Part shown: positions 16,994-25,456 of the stretch, piece by piece
Layout of the letters: the number at the start of each line of letters is the position of its first letter
How positions within the stretch are numbered: position 1 is the first letter of the stretch
Assembly (NCBI GenBank): GCA_017521605.1
Contig: JAFXCD010000009.1
Coordinates: forward strand, 124,001 to 188,000
Reading direction: 5' to 3'
DNA length: 64,000 nt
From: Lachnospiraceae bacterium
Lineage (GTDB): Bacteria > Bacillota > Clostridia > Lachnospirales > Lachnospiraceae
Notes under the pieces: generated by a model
Databases searched by the model: none
Seen by the model: only the letters and a program-made list of their open reading frames with translations
Told to the model about the DNA's origin: nothing
Program-made: the position numbers and the translations under genes

Positions 16994-18565
16994 CTACTTT
17001 AATCTACTGGATTCCCTCACAATAATTAAAGTTTTCTTTGTATTATCAAAAACAAAGGTATAATAAGTTCCTTCAATAGGTTCGGAAGTTCTATACACCT
17101 GGCTTTGAGCATATACATCTGGTTCATAAATTAACTTACAATCCAGTAATGCCTGTACTTCTTCTAACGTCATTCCTAGAGAAAACCGTCCGTTTCGACT
17201 CCCTCCCTCTTGCAAGTCTATCTGATACAACCCTTTGTTTTTATCAAAATACAACAAGTAACTATTTGCATTGACAGATATTGATTGTGCAACCCGTTCA
17301 TCATCTATTCTTTCTCCTGGAAACAAGGTCTCAAAATAATCCATATTCTGCTGATCCAATATTACTTCTGCCTCTGATATCGTCATTTCCCATTGTAATT
17401 CATTCAACGTTTCACGACAACTCTCTTCAGAATATTCTTCTACCATAATAGGAACAAAACTGTCCGAATAAGTTTCTGTACCGGGCTGAAAAATATCTCC
17501 TGTAACTTCAATCGTTTTTTGCATATTACCCAAGTCTTTCCCTGCCGCTAGGAATGTACCATCCTTTAACTGTACAAACACATTAAAATTATACTTATTT
17601 CTGTGTTTACTAGTATCATAGACTCCTTGCTCGAATCCCCGGTTGTTTATTCTTTCAACCCACACCATACTAACGCCATCTAATACCTTAGTAGGAATAC
17701 GAACATAATCATCATCTCCGACTTTTACTCCACATTCTCCTAAAATATTTAATCCCCAAGTATACAACTCTCCATCTGCTGTAATAGCTGCTCCATGCCA
17801 ATCACCTGTTACAGCATAAATACAATCTTCCAGAATCATTTTAGGAGTAGTATATAAAATTTTTGTAGGGTTTTTCTCATCCTCCTCGTCCTGCCAATAA
17901 TATTGATAGTTATACCCTTTGGCTTCAGTCAAATATGTGGAACTGTATTCTCCCCACCACCATACGGTTCCATCTTGTTTTAATGCTAGAATAGATTTCA
18001 TTCCCGCACTTGCATAAACTACATCCTGCATAAGCAACACCGGTTCTGTTATCTTACTGTAATCATGATCAGAATAACACACCTCGTATGGTTGTCCCAA
18101 AAGTCCCAGTCTATTGGAACCCATTCCATACAAATTTCCATCTTCTGTTAAATAAATGGCAAAATATCCATTGCCGGAAGCATCAACCGATACCACATTT
18201 TCCGCAATTTTTACTGGTTCTGTGTAATGATATTCGAAATCTACCCGTCCTATTCCAAGTTGCCCAAACTCATTATTCCCATATCCCCATAATACTTGTT
18301 CTTCATCAATAATATATTGATTACCCACTGTTTTACGATTCTTACAATATAAAGAACTAATCAAAAAATTTTCTTCTATATCTGCCGTTTCTAAAGAATC
18401 CGCAAAAAACACTGGTAAGTTCTCTACTAAATTTTCTTTCTCTAGCGTATTCACAGTTACCTCTTCTACTTCCGTTGAAATCTCATCTATTTCTTCAGAT
18501 AACGGTTCTTTCATTTGACATCCAGTAAGCAAAAGACACATTAAAACAATAATCACTTTTTTCAT
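16994..18565 (-). CDS. Lipoprotein with RCC1-type beta-propeller repeats
   Basis: 523 residues. The signal peptide MKKVIIVLMCLLLTGC ends in a clean lipobox (LTGC), so it is anchored outside the membrane. Residues about 95-310 carry RCC1-like blades (VLWGYGNNEFGQLGIG, NLYGMGSNRLGLLG, LYTWGLNILGECG). The C-terminus contains GMTLEEVQALLDCKL, resembling a small beta-lactamase-inhibitor-like/SmpA fold. Start 18565 has AAAGGAGG upstream. The same RCC1 blades are fused to the BlaR1-like protease in this cluster, suggesting they bind the same or related ligands (inference). Confidence 0.8.
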   Translation of the reverse strand: MKKVIIVLMCLLLTGCQMKEPLSEEIDEISTEVEEVTVNTLEKENLVENLPVFFADSLETADIEENFLISSLYCKNRKTVGNQYIIDEEQVLWGYGNNEFGQLGIGRVDFEYHYTEPVKIAENVVSVDASGNGYFAIYLTEDGNLYGMGSNRLGLLGQPYEVCYSDHDYSKITEPVLLMQDVVYASAGMKSILALKQDGTVWWWGEYSSTYLTEAKGYNYQYYWQDEEDEKNPTKILYTTPKMILEDCIYAVTGDWHGAAITADGELYTWGLNILGECGVKVGDDDYVRIPTKVLDGVSMVWVERINNRGFEQGVYDTSKHRNKYNFNVFVQLKDGTFLAAGKDLGNMQKTIEVTGDIFQPGTETYSDSFVPIMVEEYSEESCRETLNELQWEMTISEAEVILDQQNMDYFETLFPGERIDDERVAQSISVNANSYLLYFDKNKGLYQIDLQEGGSRNGRFSLGMTLEEVQALLDCKLIYEPDVYAQSQVYRTSEPIEGTYYTFVFDNTKKTLIIVRESSRLK

Positions 18566-18627
18566 ATATATTTCCTCCTTTAACTTGCTTTTCCACAACT
18601 AATCAGCATCGAATAACCAAAATACTT

Positions 18628-18664
18628 GTGTGGTACGGCGTCCTAAGACGCCCCCACACTTTTT
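18628..18664 (+). terminator. Hairpin between two minus-strand lipoprotein genes
   Basis: GTGTGG/CCACAC plus GGCGTC/GACGCC stem with loop CTAA. The T-run (TTTTT) is on the plus strand, so it would stop antisense rather than gene transcription; on the minus strand it may stabilise or space the mRNA. Confidence 0.45.
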
Positions 18665-18690
18665 AGAACTCTACTAAATCAGTCACCTTT

Positions 18691-19597
18691 TCATAGAATT
18701 TCCATCATATTTTCAAAGTATATCTCATAATCTGAATTATCAATATATACAATCCAATGTTCTAATATATCAACATATTGCATTCGTAAATCTAATATCG
18801 TAACTTTTCTCTTCTCATCAAGGCTAATAATCAAAGTCTGATATTCTATACCATCTTTACATAATTCCAAAACAACATAGTTTTCATTATAGTTCTTTAT
18901 AAATACTTCATTATTCTCATGTTCCACTTGGTATAGGATTTCTTCACCTAATAATACTTTTTTGCTATCATCTGTACTAATTACATAATCTAATCTATCA
19001 TTTTTACTTATAGTAATATCATACTTATCGATTAAATTTTCATCTATGGAATCCTCTGTAATATTTAATTCATAAAGTGCATCTAGCATTCCCTCTATTG
19101 TATAAGTCCTTACAAATAAAATGTCCTCACTTACGTCTAAAAAGGAGGCATCAGTCTCATTAATAACTTTATAACCTTCTCCTGAAGAACTCACTTTGCT
19201 CAAAAAATAGGGTAATCCTCTGATACCTTGAGCATCTTCTAGGAAATATATCCATCCTTCATATACCGTAATTCCTAATATTGTACTATTTCCTTTGAAA
19301 ATTTGCTCTTTTTCAAAATTATTCTTATTAATTCTCCAGAGCCCCTTCTCTTTAATATAGTATATATAATTCTCATCCATATCTGAGATTAAATTATTAA
19401 AGTTAGGTTCTAAAATACTTTTTGCTAAATCACTTTCTATTCCACCTAATCGAACAAGCTCCTCATTATCAACCTTTGATTCAGAAACAGTATATGTCTT
19501 ATCTGTCATCATACCCTTTTCTATATCTTTTTCACCACATCCGTTCAATACTATGGATAGAAAAAAACAGAGTCATAATAATTTTTGTCTTTTGCAT
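18691..19597 (-). pseudogene. Lipoprotein (DUF5050-like) with a frameshift in its signal peptide
   Basis: The open frame starting at a TTG (19548) begins NGCGEKDIEKG, i.e. at a lipobox with no signal peptide before it. In the next frame upstream an ATG at 19597 encodes MQKTKIIMTLFF. Removing one T from the run of seven at 19561-19567 joins them into MQKTKIIMTLFFLSIVLNGC, a perfect lipoprotein signal. About 280 residues follow, with short YIYYI/GLWRIN/GWIYFLE repeats like DUF5050 propeller blades. It is either a real homopolymer frameshift (possibly phase-variable) or an assembly error. It belongs to the BlaR1-RCC1 cluster. Confidence 0.65.
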
Positions 19598-19625
19598 TTT
19601 TACTTTATTCATCATCTTCACATAT

Positions 19626-20108
19626 TTACCTTTCTATGATAAGTACCAAAATAAATACTAAGAAGCCTCCTATATTGTACCAAATATCAGCCAGACACCA
19701 AATAACTATACTGCTTACAATAATAATTAAGCTCTTAATGACTTTTGAAATTGACACCCTGGTACTGATAACCTTCATCAAAATAACTATACCCCAATAA
19801 AAGAGTGAAAATATCAATCCGTAGGATATACCAAATAATAAATATGGAAGTAATGCACTAAAATATTCTTGTAGATGAGGGATTATTTCCCCATAACACC
19901 TAAAAAGATCGGGATGTGCTCTATCATGATATTCAAACCATGATATACTTACTAACAAAAGTATTGCCAAAATTTTAAAATTTCTAACATATTTTCCAGG
20001 TCTTGTTAAAACTGCAACCATAACAGTTGTTATAGTACATATTAAAAAAAAGATGCCTTCTGCTTCGCACAACCATTCAATACAAAATTTTAACCATCCC
20101 ATAAACAT
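19626..20108 (-). CDS. Integral membrane protein of unknown function
   Basis: 160 residues with about four hydrophobic helices (for example IFFLICTITTVMVAVL and LLPYLLFGISYGLIFSLFYW). I recognise no family. It lies 44 bp downstream of the BlaR1-RCC1 gene, same strand, and 28 bp before the lipoprotein pseudogene, so it is probably cotranscribed. AGAAGGA precedes the first of two ATGs. Confidence 0.6.
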   Translation of the reverse strand: MFMGWLKFCIEWLCEAEGIFFLICTITTVMVAVLTRPGKYVRNFKILAILLLVSISWFEYHDRAHPDLFRCYGEIIPHLQEYFSALLPYLLFGISYGLIFSLFYWGIVILMKVISTRVSISKVIKSLIIIVSSIVIWCLADIWYNIGGFLVFILVLIIER

Positions 20109-20152
20109 TAATCCTTCTTAACAAAACCTACTATTTGCATAATTGACAGGCC

Positions 20153-22087
20153 CTAATCCATATCTATTTCATCTGGCAATTCCATAAACTTATCTGTACA
20201 TGTAACAGAATAATCATAGATTTCCCAATATCGCTGTAAAACTTTTTCTTCACCAATTCCTATTCCACATGCCCAATATGTGCCATCATTTTTTAATATA
20301 ATTGTATTCTCTAACATTCTTTCATATATGCCTTCAAAATCTGCAATATTTTTACAGTCTACATTATATTCTATTCTACCAGTCCAAACCATTTGAACAC
20401 CATCTGCAACTTTTTGAGGTTCCGATACTACTACACCTTCTGTACCACAGTTACCTGCATAATTATATCCCCAAGTCCAGACACTTCCATCTGTTAATAA
20501 TGCTGCATGATTAAACCATCCACCTGTAATCAACGCAACATTTTCTAATATCAATCGTGGCGTAGCTATATAGTAACTTTCTCTTGCATCTCTCCAAACA
20601 GTACCCCAAGTCCAAGCACTTCCATCATCTAACAGACACACTATATCATCTTTTCCACATCTTGCATAAATCACATTTTCCATTAATAATTTGGGACTAG
20701 TAACTACGTAATTACCTCTATTCCATACCATTTTATCTGTAATATTTTCATACTCCAATAACGCTCCGGTTCCCGCACATCCCATTCCATAAAGTTTACC
20801 ATCAGCCGTTAAATAAATAGTAAACCCTTGTTGTGAAAAATCAACATGCACTACATTTTCTGCAATCTTAATGAATTCATTGTGGAAATCACTATCTTGT
20901 TTACCTAATCCTAATTGGCCATAATCATTCCTTCCTGTTCCCCACAATATACCCGAGTCATCAATATAATAAAGATTGCTTGGATCCCCAATATTTGTTG
21001 AATAAAACTCTTCAATATTTAGTGCTATTGATTTATTCTCTTCAATGGTGTCTTCAATAATATCCATCGATGGAGTTTGTTCTACTATAGCATCTTTAGG
21101 CATAGTAACTGCATCTATACTATTTGCTTTTACAATACTAAGCACATTCGTACTAGTTATTCCTAAAATCGTCACTAGTAATGTTGTTAATAAAACCTTT
21201 CTCCTCTTTTGATACTTCATAATTAATTCAATTCGTTCTTTTAACATCTTCATTCCACCACTCATTGATGTAGCCAGTAACATTTCATGTCGAAATTGAC
21301 CAATACTTTCAACAACAGATAATAAAGACTGACCATATTGATATCTTTCTGTCTCTGACAAATTACTTATAACTCTTGCATCACAAGCAAGTTCTCCGTC
21401 TTCTTTAGATTTGTAATACGCCCACCATACTAAAGGATTGTGCCATTGCAAAATCAAACAAGCAGTTCTAAATAATTGCCATATATTATCTCTTACTCTA
21501 TAATGTTGATATTCATGTTTTATGATATAATCAATTACTTTTTTATCTTTTAGTTTCTCCGTATCTACATAAATTATAGGGCGTAATATACCAACCAAAC
21601 AATTATAATCTGATAAACTATAAACCGCTACACGTCCATTACATTTACCAATTATCTTTCTATTTCTTCTCATATCTGAATACAACCTAATATTTACTAC
21701 TACAATAAATACAGAAAATATTGCTGTCACCACTATCCAAATAATGTCTAGAATTTTATATAAAGAGACTTCATTGGCTTGCTCTGACACATTCGAATTG
21801 GTTTCAACATTAATATTTCCCTTATATATACCCTGTAATAAATTACTATCTGGTGGCATTACCTGTTCTATAAATGACACATTAGAGACCACCTCTTGAG
21901 CTTTTTGCGGCATCTCAATATCTATCTTTAGACGAATAGGGATAATAATGCATATTACTGCAAATATCCACAAAAAGTACAATGTATTAGGGTTTAAATA
22001 TTTTTTAAAGATTTTCCTAATTATTGCAATCAGAACAATTAATATAGATACATCTATTGTTACTTCCCATATACTTCTAAAACTCAT
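20153..22087 (-). CDS. BlaR1-like M56 metalloprotease fused to an RCC1 beta-propeller
   Basis: 644 residues. Residues 1-320 are a BlaR1/MecR1-type membrane protease with four membrane helices, zinc motif HEYQH at 191-195 and the downstream EDGELACDARVI typical of M56. The last helix is near 298-318. In place of the beta-lactam-binding sensor, residues about 365-600 carry RCC1 blades (ILWGTGRNDYGQLGLG, LYGMGCAGTGALL, VWTWGYNYAGNCG) outside the cell. By analogy, ligand binding would activate cleavage of the BlaI-type repressor. The ATG overlaps the repressor stop by 4 bp. The sensor swap is the unusual feature. Confidence 0.88.
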   Translation of the reverse strand: MSFRSIWEVTIDVSILIVLIAIIRKIFKKYLNPNTLYFLWIFAVICIIIPIRLKIDIEMPQKAQEVVSNVSFIEQVMPPDSNLLQGIYKGNINVETNSNVSEQANEVSLYKILDIIWIVVTAIFSVFIVVVNIRLYSDMRRNRKIIGKCNGRVAVYSLSDYNCLVGILRPIIYVDTEKLKDKKVIDYIIKHEYQHYRVRDNIWQLFRTACLILQWHNPLVWWAYYKSKEDGELACDARVISNLSETERYQYGQSLLSVVESIGQFRHEMLLATSMSGGMKMLKERIELIMKYQKRRKVLLTTLLVTILGITSTNVLSIVKANSIDAVTMPKDAIVEQTPSMDIIEDTIEENKSIALNIEEFYSTNIGDPSNLYYIDDSGILWGTGRNDYGQLGLGKQDSDFHNEFIKIAENVVHVDFSQQGFTIYLTADGKLYGMGCAGTGALLEYENITDKMVWNRGNYVVTSPKLLMENVIYARCGKDDIVCLLDDGSAWTWGTVWRDARESYYIATPRLILENVALITGGWFNHAALLTDGSVWTWGYNYAGNCGTEGVVVSEPQKVADGVQMVWTGRIEYNVDCKNIADFEGIYERMLENTIILKNDGTYWACGIGIGEEKVLQRYWEIYDYSVTCTDKFMELPDEIDMD

Positions 22088-22458
22088 TCTTTTCCCTCTT
22101 TATACAAATTGTCTAAAATCTCATGTAATTCCTTCAACTCGCCATCTGATAGTGATTTTTCACTAACCATCTCAGAAATCATCAATCCTATTTTACCTTG
22201 ATAAAATGTATTTAATAAAAATCCTCTTTGTTTTTTTGCAACGACATCTTTCGTTATGGTTGCTGAATATAGTTTAGCTCTCCCTTTTTCCACGTACTTT
22301 ACTATCCCTTTTGTTTCCATTCTACGCAAAAACGAGATTACTGCTTGCTTACTCCAATTTGTTTCTCCTTCGAGTTTCTTATATATCTCCATGGTAGAAA
22401 GACTTCCCTCTTCCCATAATATAGACAATATCTTTTGTTCTGAATCCGTAATATTCAT
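22084..22458 (-). CDS. BlaI/MecI/CopY family repressor
   Basis: 124 residues with the winged helix LTxSEQ-like ITDSEQKILSILWEEGSLST and the recognition region WSKQAVISFLRRMETKGIV. Length is typical of BlaI, which dimerises and is inactivated by its partner protease. The ATG at 22458 with GGAGGAAATT is preferred over longer in-frame starts, which would place the promoter and operator inside the gene. It is translationally coupled to the BlaR1-like protease. Confidence 0.9.
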   Translation of the reverse strand: MNITDSEQKILSILWEEGSLSTMEIYKKLEGETNWSKQAVISFLRRMETKGIVKYVEKGRAKLYSATITKDVVAKKQRGFLLNTFYQGKIGLMISEMVSEKSLSDGELKELHEILDNLYKEGKE

Positions 22459-22468
22459 AATTTCCTCC

Positions 22469-22492
22469 ATTGGTAACAATATTGTTACCAAT
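22469..22492. promoter_or_regulatory. BlaI operator
   Basis: A perfect 24-bp palindrome with half-site ATTGGTAACAAT, immediately downstream of the -10 and 10 bp before the BlaI start. Position and dyad shape fit autorepression by BlaI. Confidence 0.8.
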
Positions 22493-22521
22493 AGCATAGC
22501 ATACCATTCTGCCTGTGTCAA
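22493..22521 (-). promoter_or_regulatory. Promoter of the BlaI / BlaR1-RCC1 operon
   Basis: TTGACA (22516-22521), 17 bp, TATGCT (22493-22498) on the minus strand, abutting the 24-bp operator. Confidence 0.8.
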
Positions 22522-22528
22522 TAGAATA

Positions 22529-22565
22529 AAAGTGGTCCCAAGTCAAAGTATCTTGGAACCACTTT
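22529..22565 (-). terminator. Terminator of the small beta-rich gene
   Basis: AAAGTGGTTCCAAG / CTTGGGACCACTTT on the minus strand, followed by TATT; it stops transcription from the gene ending at 22577 just before the BlaI promoter. Confidence 0.75.
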
Positions 22566-22576
22566 TGTTATTATAA

Positions 22577-23107
22577 TTATACTTTTCTTAAAAGAATGCT
22601 GCCAACATTTACCCAACGTCCACCATAGGTCAAATCAACAAATCCATTTCCGGAAAATGTATATGTTCTACCTGTAGATGTCTGGACCTTTGTTACTGCC
22701 ACATAATTCGGATTATTCTGTCCACGAGTACAATCCTCTGTCAGCCACACATAAGATCCTGCAGCCAAATCACAGCACCTGCTACCATCTGCGTAATAAG
22801 CTACGGTAGGATACTGTACTCTTCTCTGTAAAGTATTAACAGCAACCCAAGAAGTTCCATCCGATGCATAATCCGCAAAATCTACGCAATTAAAATTATT
22901 ATCCACCATTCCAAAAGTGTTTTCGTGAGCCGAATTTAAGAAAAAGACTGGCATACCCCAACCTTCCCATCCTGCTCCAAACGAAGCACCATCAGCAAAA
23001 CATTCATTTGGAGTAAGAGTTCCAATTCTAGTTACCGGAATAGTACCTTGATCATAAACAGGAATTGAATTTCCTGAAAGATTAATCATCCATCCATGAT
23101 CTGCCAT
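22577..23107 (-). CDS. Small beta-rich protein, paralogue of the 13048-13596 product
   Basis: 176 residues, no signal peptide, likely all-beta. Shared landmarks with the 13048 protein: WMINLSGNSIPVY at the start, ANGTAWVSV/SDGTSWVAV, RRVQYPT/RKVQYAT, GYIDLTY/GFVDLTY and NVGSILLRK at the end. Identity is roughly half, so this is an old duplication. It is monocistronic, with its own terminator and regulon promoter. AAAGGAGG precedes the ATG. Function unknown; see the regulon finding. Confidence 0.8.
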   Translation of the reverse strand: MADHGWMINLSGNSIPVYDQGTIPVTRIGTLTPNECFADGASFGAGWEGWGMPVFFLNSAHENTFGMVDNNFNCVDFADYASDGTSWVAVNTLQRRVQYPTVAYYADGSRCCDLAAGSYVWLTEDCTRGQNNPNYVAVTKVQTSTGRTYTFSGNGFVDLTYGGRWVNVGSILLRKV

Positions 23108-23138
23108 TATTATTTCCTCCTTTGATAAAGTTTTTAGT

Positions 23139-23187
23139 GATTTGCAAATCTATATAATATAAAGATTTTTAGGAGGTAAATGTAAAC
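23139..23187 (-). promoter_or_regulatory. Regulon promoter/operator, copy 3
   Basis: On the minus strand GTTTACA (23181-23187), 30 bp, then the palindrome GATTTGCAAATC (23139-23150) preceded by TATATTATATA. Spacing is identical to copy 1. Confidence 0.75.
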
Positions 23188-23205
23188 TAATTTTTTTTAT
23201 ATCGC

Positions 23206-23283
23206 TTGGCACTACATTAACACAACCATTGAATTAATTGGCACTGTAATGCGATTTACATGTAATTTTACCCATGCTATAAT
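23206..23283 (+). promoter_or_regulatory. Promoter P1 of transfer operon 1
   Basis: TTGGCACT at 23206-23213 and again at 23238-23245; then GCGATTTACA, whose TTTACA (23255-23260) is the -35, 17 bp, and TATAAT (23278-23283) with an extended TG. From the second TTGGCACT onward the layout is the same base for base in spacing as P2 at 37784-37829. Confidence 0.8.
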
Positions 23284-23368
23284 GTTCATGCTCCAAGTTA
23301 TGCCCACAACTAAATATCCATTCCAACTTAGGAACATCTGCACACCTGCAGGTGCTTTTTTATGTCTT

Positions 23369-23397
23369 AGCCAGTAATCATAAAATGATTGCTGGCT
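23369..23397 (+). terminator. Leader hairpin (possible attenuator) of transfer operon 1
   Basis: AGCCAGTAATCAT / ATGATTGCTGGCT, 13 pairs with one G-U and a 3-nt loop, followed by ATTCTATTTTAATTT and then the ribosome binding site. A weaker GCAC/GTGC hairpin with six T residues lies just upstream at 23340-23361. Confidence 0.55.
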
Positions 23398-23427
23398 ATT
23401 CTATTTTAATTTACAGGAGGTAAAAAA

Positions 23428-23823
23428 TTGAAAAACAAAGAATCACTACTACAAACCGGGAGTAAATCTCCCACTAAAAAGAAACTGAACATTCCGTATC
23501 AGCATATTGCGATTGGTGCAGCTGCATTTGCTTATTTCTTCTTTCTGCAGACTGAACCGGTACTTGCTACTGATATGTGGACCAAAGCAGAGGCCATCAT
23601 GAAAGACGTATATGGCAAAATTCTTGGTATTTCTACGATTGCCGCTATCGTCACTTCATCTGTAGCACTCTTACTTATGAACTTCAGCAAGTCCGGTAAG
23701 ACAGTAGACGAGTCAAGGGCATGGTTAAAGCGAATTATCATCTCTTGGGTTATTTTGAACAGTTTAGGATTTATCATGGCATACATCACGCCATTCTTCT
23801 CAGGTGGTAAGTGGACCGGTTAA
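23428..23823 (+). CDS. VirB2/TrbC-like conjugation membrane protein
   Basis: 131 residues: a basic N-terminus, a signal-like helix ending TEPVLATDMW (likely cleaved after VLA), then two membrane helices (ILGISTIAAIVTSSVALLLM and IIISWVILNSLGFIMAYI) separated by a basic loop. This is the layout of VirB2-type pilin or channel subunits. The TTG start at 23428 follows AGGAGG. First gene of the T4SS operon; 19 bp separate it from the VirB6-like gene. Confidence 0.7.
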   Translation: MKNKESLLQTGSKSPTKKKLNIPYQHIAIGAAAFAYFFFLQTEPVLATDMWTKAEAIMKDVYGKILGISTIAAIVTSSVALLLMNFSKSGKTVDESRAWLKRIIISWVILNSLGFIMAYITPFFSGGKWTG

Positions 23824-23842
23824 CATACAGGAGGAATAAACT

Positions 23843-24553
23843 ATGGGAATACTTGATGGCATCGTGGAATGGATTGCCGAACAGGTAATGAATGTTCTTG
23901 ACTTGATTACCACATCAGTACTTGGAGCATTGGGCTGTAACATGGACACCTTTGTGCATTATTTTCCTGCTGCGGAATCCATGTATCACATTTTTGTGGC
24001 AACGGGTATGGGACTTGTTTTGCTTAACTGGGTTTGGCAGTTATTCAAAAACTTTGGTGCCGCAACAGGTTCCGAGGCAGAGGATCCCTTTAAGCTCAGT
24101 ATCCATTCCATTATATTTATGTTACTGATTTATTACTGTGATGATATTACCGAATTGGTTTTAGATATTGGTGGTACTCCATATTCATGGATTTTATCAT
24201 CAAATCTACCATCACTTAACTTCGGCAGTTTTAATTCCGTACTGATATCCATTCTAAGCGTTATCGCAAATGGCTCTGTAGCCCTGATTGCCTTAATCCT
24301 TGTTATGATATTAGCCTGGAACTACATTAAGTTGCTTTTTGAAGCAGCAGAACGCTATATCCTTCTTGGTGTGATTGTGTTTACTGCACCCGTGGCCTTT
24401 GCTACCGGCGCTTCACAGAGTACATCAAACATCTTCAAATCCTGGTGTCGTATGTTTGCAGGACAGGTCTTCCTGCTTATTATGAATGCCTGGTGCTTGA
24501 AATTATTTAATTCAATGGTCGGCACGTTCTTAGCCAATCCATTATCATTTTAA
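23843..24553 (+). CDS. VirB6/TrbL-like conjugal transfer membrane protein
   Basis: 236 residues, five or so membrane helices. The N-terminus GIVEWIAEQVMNVLDLITTSVLGALG and the RYILLGVIVFTAPVAFATGAS segment are typical of TrbL-like proteins in Gram-positive T4SSs, which form the inner channel. AGGAGGAA precedes the ATG. It sits between the VirB2-like gene and a signal-peptide-bearing partner. Confidence 0.78.
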   Translation: MGILDGIVEWIAEQVMNVLDLITTSVLGALGCNMDTFVHYFPAAESMYHIFVATGMGLVLLNWVWQLFKNFGAATGSEAEDPFKLSIHSIIFMLLIYYCDDITELVLDIGGTPYSWILSSNLPSLNFGSFNSVLISILSVIANGSVALIALILVMILAWNYIKLLFEAAERYILLGVIVFTAPVAFATGASQSTSNIFKSWCRMFAGQVFLLIMNAWCLKLFNSMVGTFLANPLSF

Positions 24554-24565
24554 GAGGAGGCAGAT

Positions 24566-25456
24566 ATGAAAAAGAGAATTATTTTTTTATTGATTGCCCT
24601 TAGCTTACTCTTTGCACATTCCCTTACCGTACTTGCAGTATTACCGGAAGAGGTCGAAGCAGCCGGTACGAAAGAGGAAGTGGCCGGAAACCTTGTTGTA
24701 TGGTTTTTATGTGCCATTGCTTTCCTAAAAGTAAGCCAGAAAATCGACAGTTTTATGTCCAGTCTTGGCATCAATGTAGGAAACACCGGTGGATCCATGA
24801 TGGCTGAGATGCTGATTGCCGCAAGAGGATTATCTTCCGTCAAATCCGTAACCGGCGGCTCCTTTAACAGAGGCGGTTCCTATCGTGGAGGTGGCAGTAC
24901 CAACAATACCTCCGTTATGGCCGGGGGACTAGCCGGAATGGTAAGCAGGCGTTTCAGCAATGGTGCCATCAATGCCATGACCGGGCAGGGAAGCAATCCC
25001 ATAAGCAGAAAGGCTTATGAGTCCTCTTTGAAAAAGGGTGGCGAATTTGCCAATAATGTTACCGGTGCCATTGCCCAGGGAAATATAAACTACACGGGAA
25101 TGATGACTGGTCCCCAGGCTTCTCAAGCACTATCCTCTTATCTAAACGAAACCGGTATGCCGGATGCACCCGAATACAGTAATGTTGAAATCGGTGGCGG
25201 ACGTATCATGGGAACCGAAACATCCATAGCTTATCCGGATGGTTCTGCCTTTGGGATGTATAACGCAGATCAGTATATGGCTCCTGATGGTGAATACGAA
25301 ACTATCACTGCCGCGGATAATTCCACATGGTACCGTCAGTATGCTACGGATACCGTGGAACGTACTCCATATATGACCAGCGAAGGCAAGATTGCATATA
25401 ACGAAGACATCGTTAAGAAGCTTCCGCCGGTTCCCAGAAGAAAGGATAGGATATAA
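24566..25456 (+). CDS. T4SS-associated membrane/exported protein
   Basis: 296 residues. Signal-type helix at residues 1-25 (IIFLLIALSLLFAHSLTVLA), a second hydrophobic segment around 45-57, then a long Gly/Ser/Asn-rich low-complexity region (FNRGGSYRGGGSTNN). No catalytic motif. Similar proteins sit beside TrbL in clostridial conjugative elements, but I cannot assign a component name. The stop overlaps the next ATG by one base (TAATG), indicating coupling. Confidence 0.65.
   Translation: MKKRIIFLLIALSLLFAHSLTVLAVLPEEVEAAGTKEEVAGNLVVWFLCAIAFLKVSQKIDSFMSSLGINVGNTGGSMMAEMLIAARGLSSVKSVTGGSFNRGGSYRGGGSTNNTSVMAGGLAGMVSRRFSNGAINAMTGQGSNPISRKAYESSLKKGGEFANNVTGAIAQGNINYTGMMTGPQASQALSSYLNETGMPDAPEYSNVEIGGGRIMGTETSIAYPDGSAFGMYNADQYMAPDGEYETITAADNSTWYRQYATDTVERTPYMTSEGKIAYNEDIVKKLPPVPRRKDRI

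Noticed and set aside
18628-18664. Hairpin as terminator of the lipoprotein operon
   Set aside because: The T-run is on the opposite strand to the genes, so it is not a normal end-of-operon terminator.
16994-22087. RCC1 proteins as recent acquisitions from eukaryotes
   Set aside because: Bacterial signal peptides and fusion to an M56 protease argue for an established bacterial family; no codon or intron evidence of transfer.
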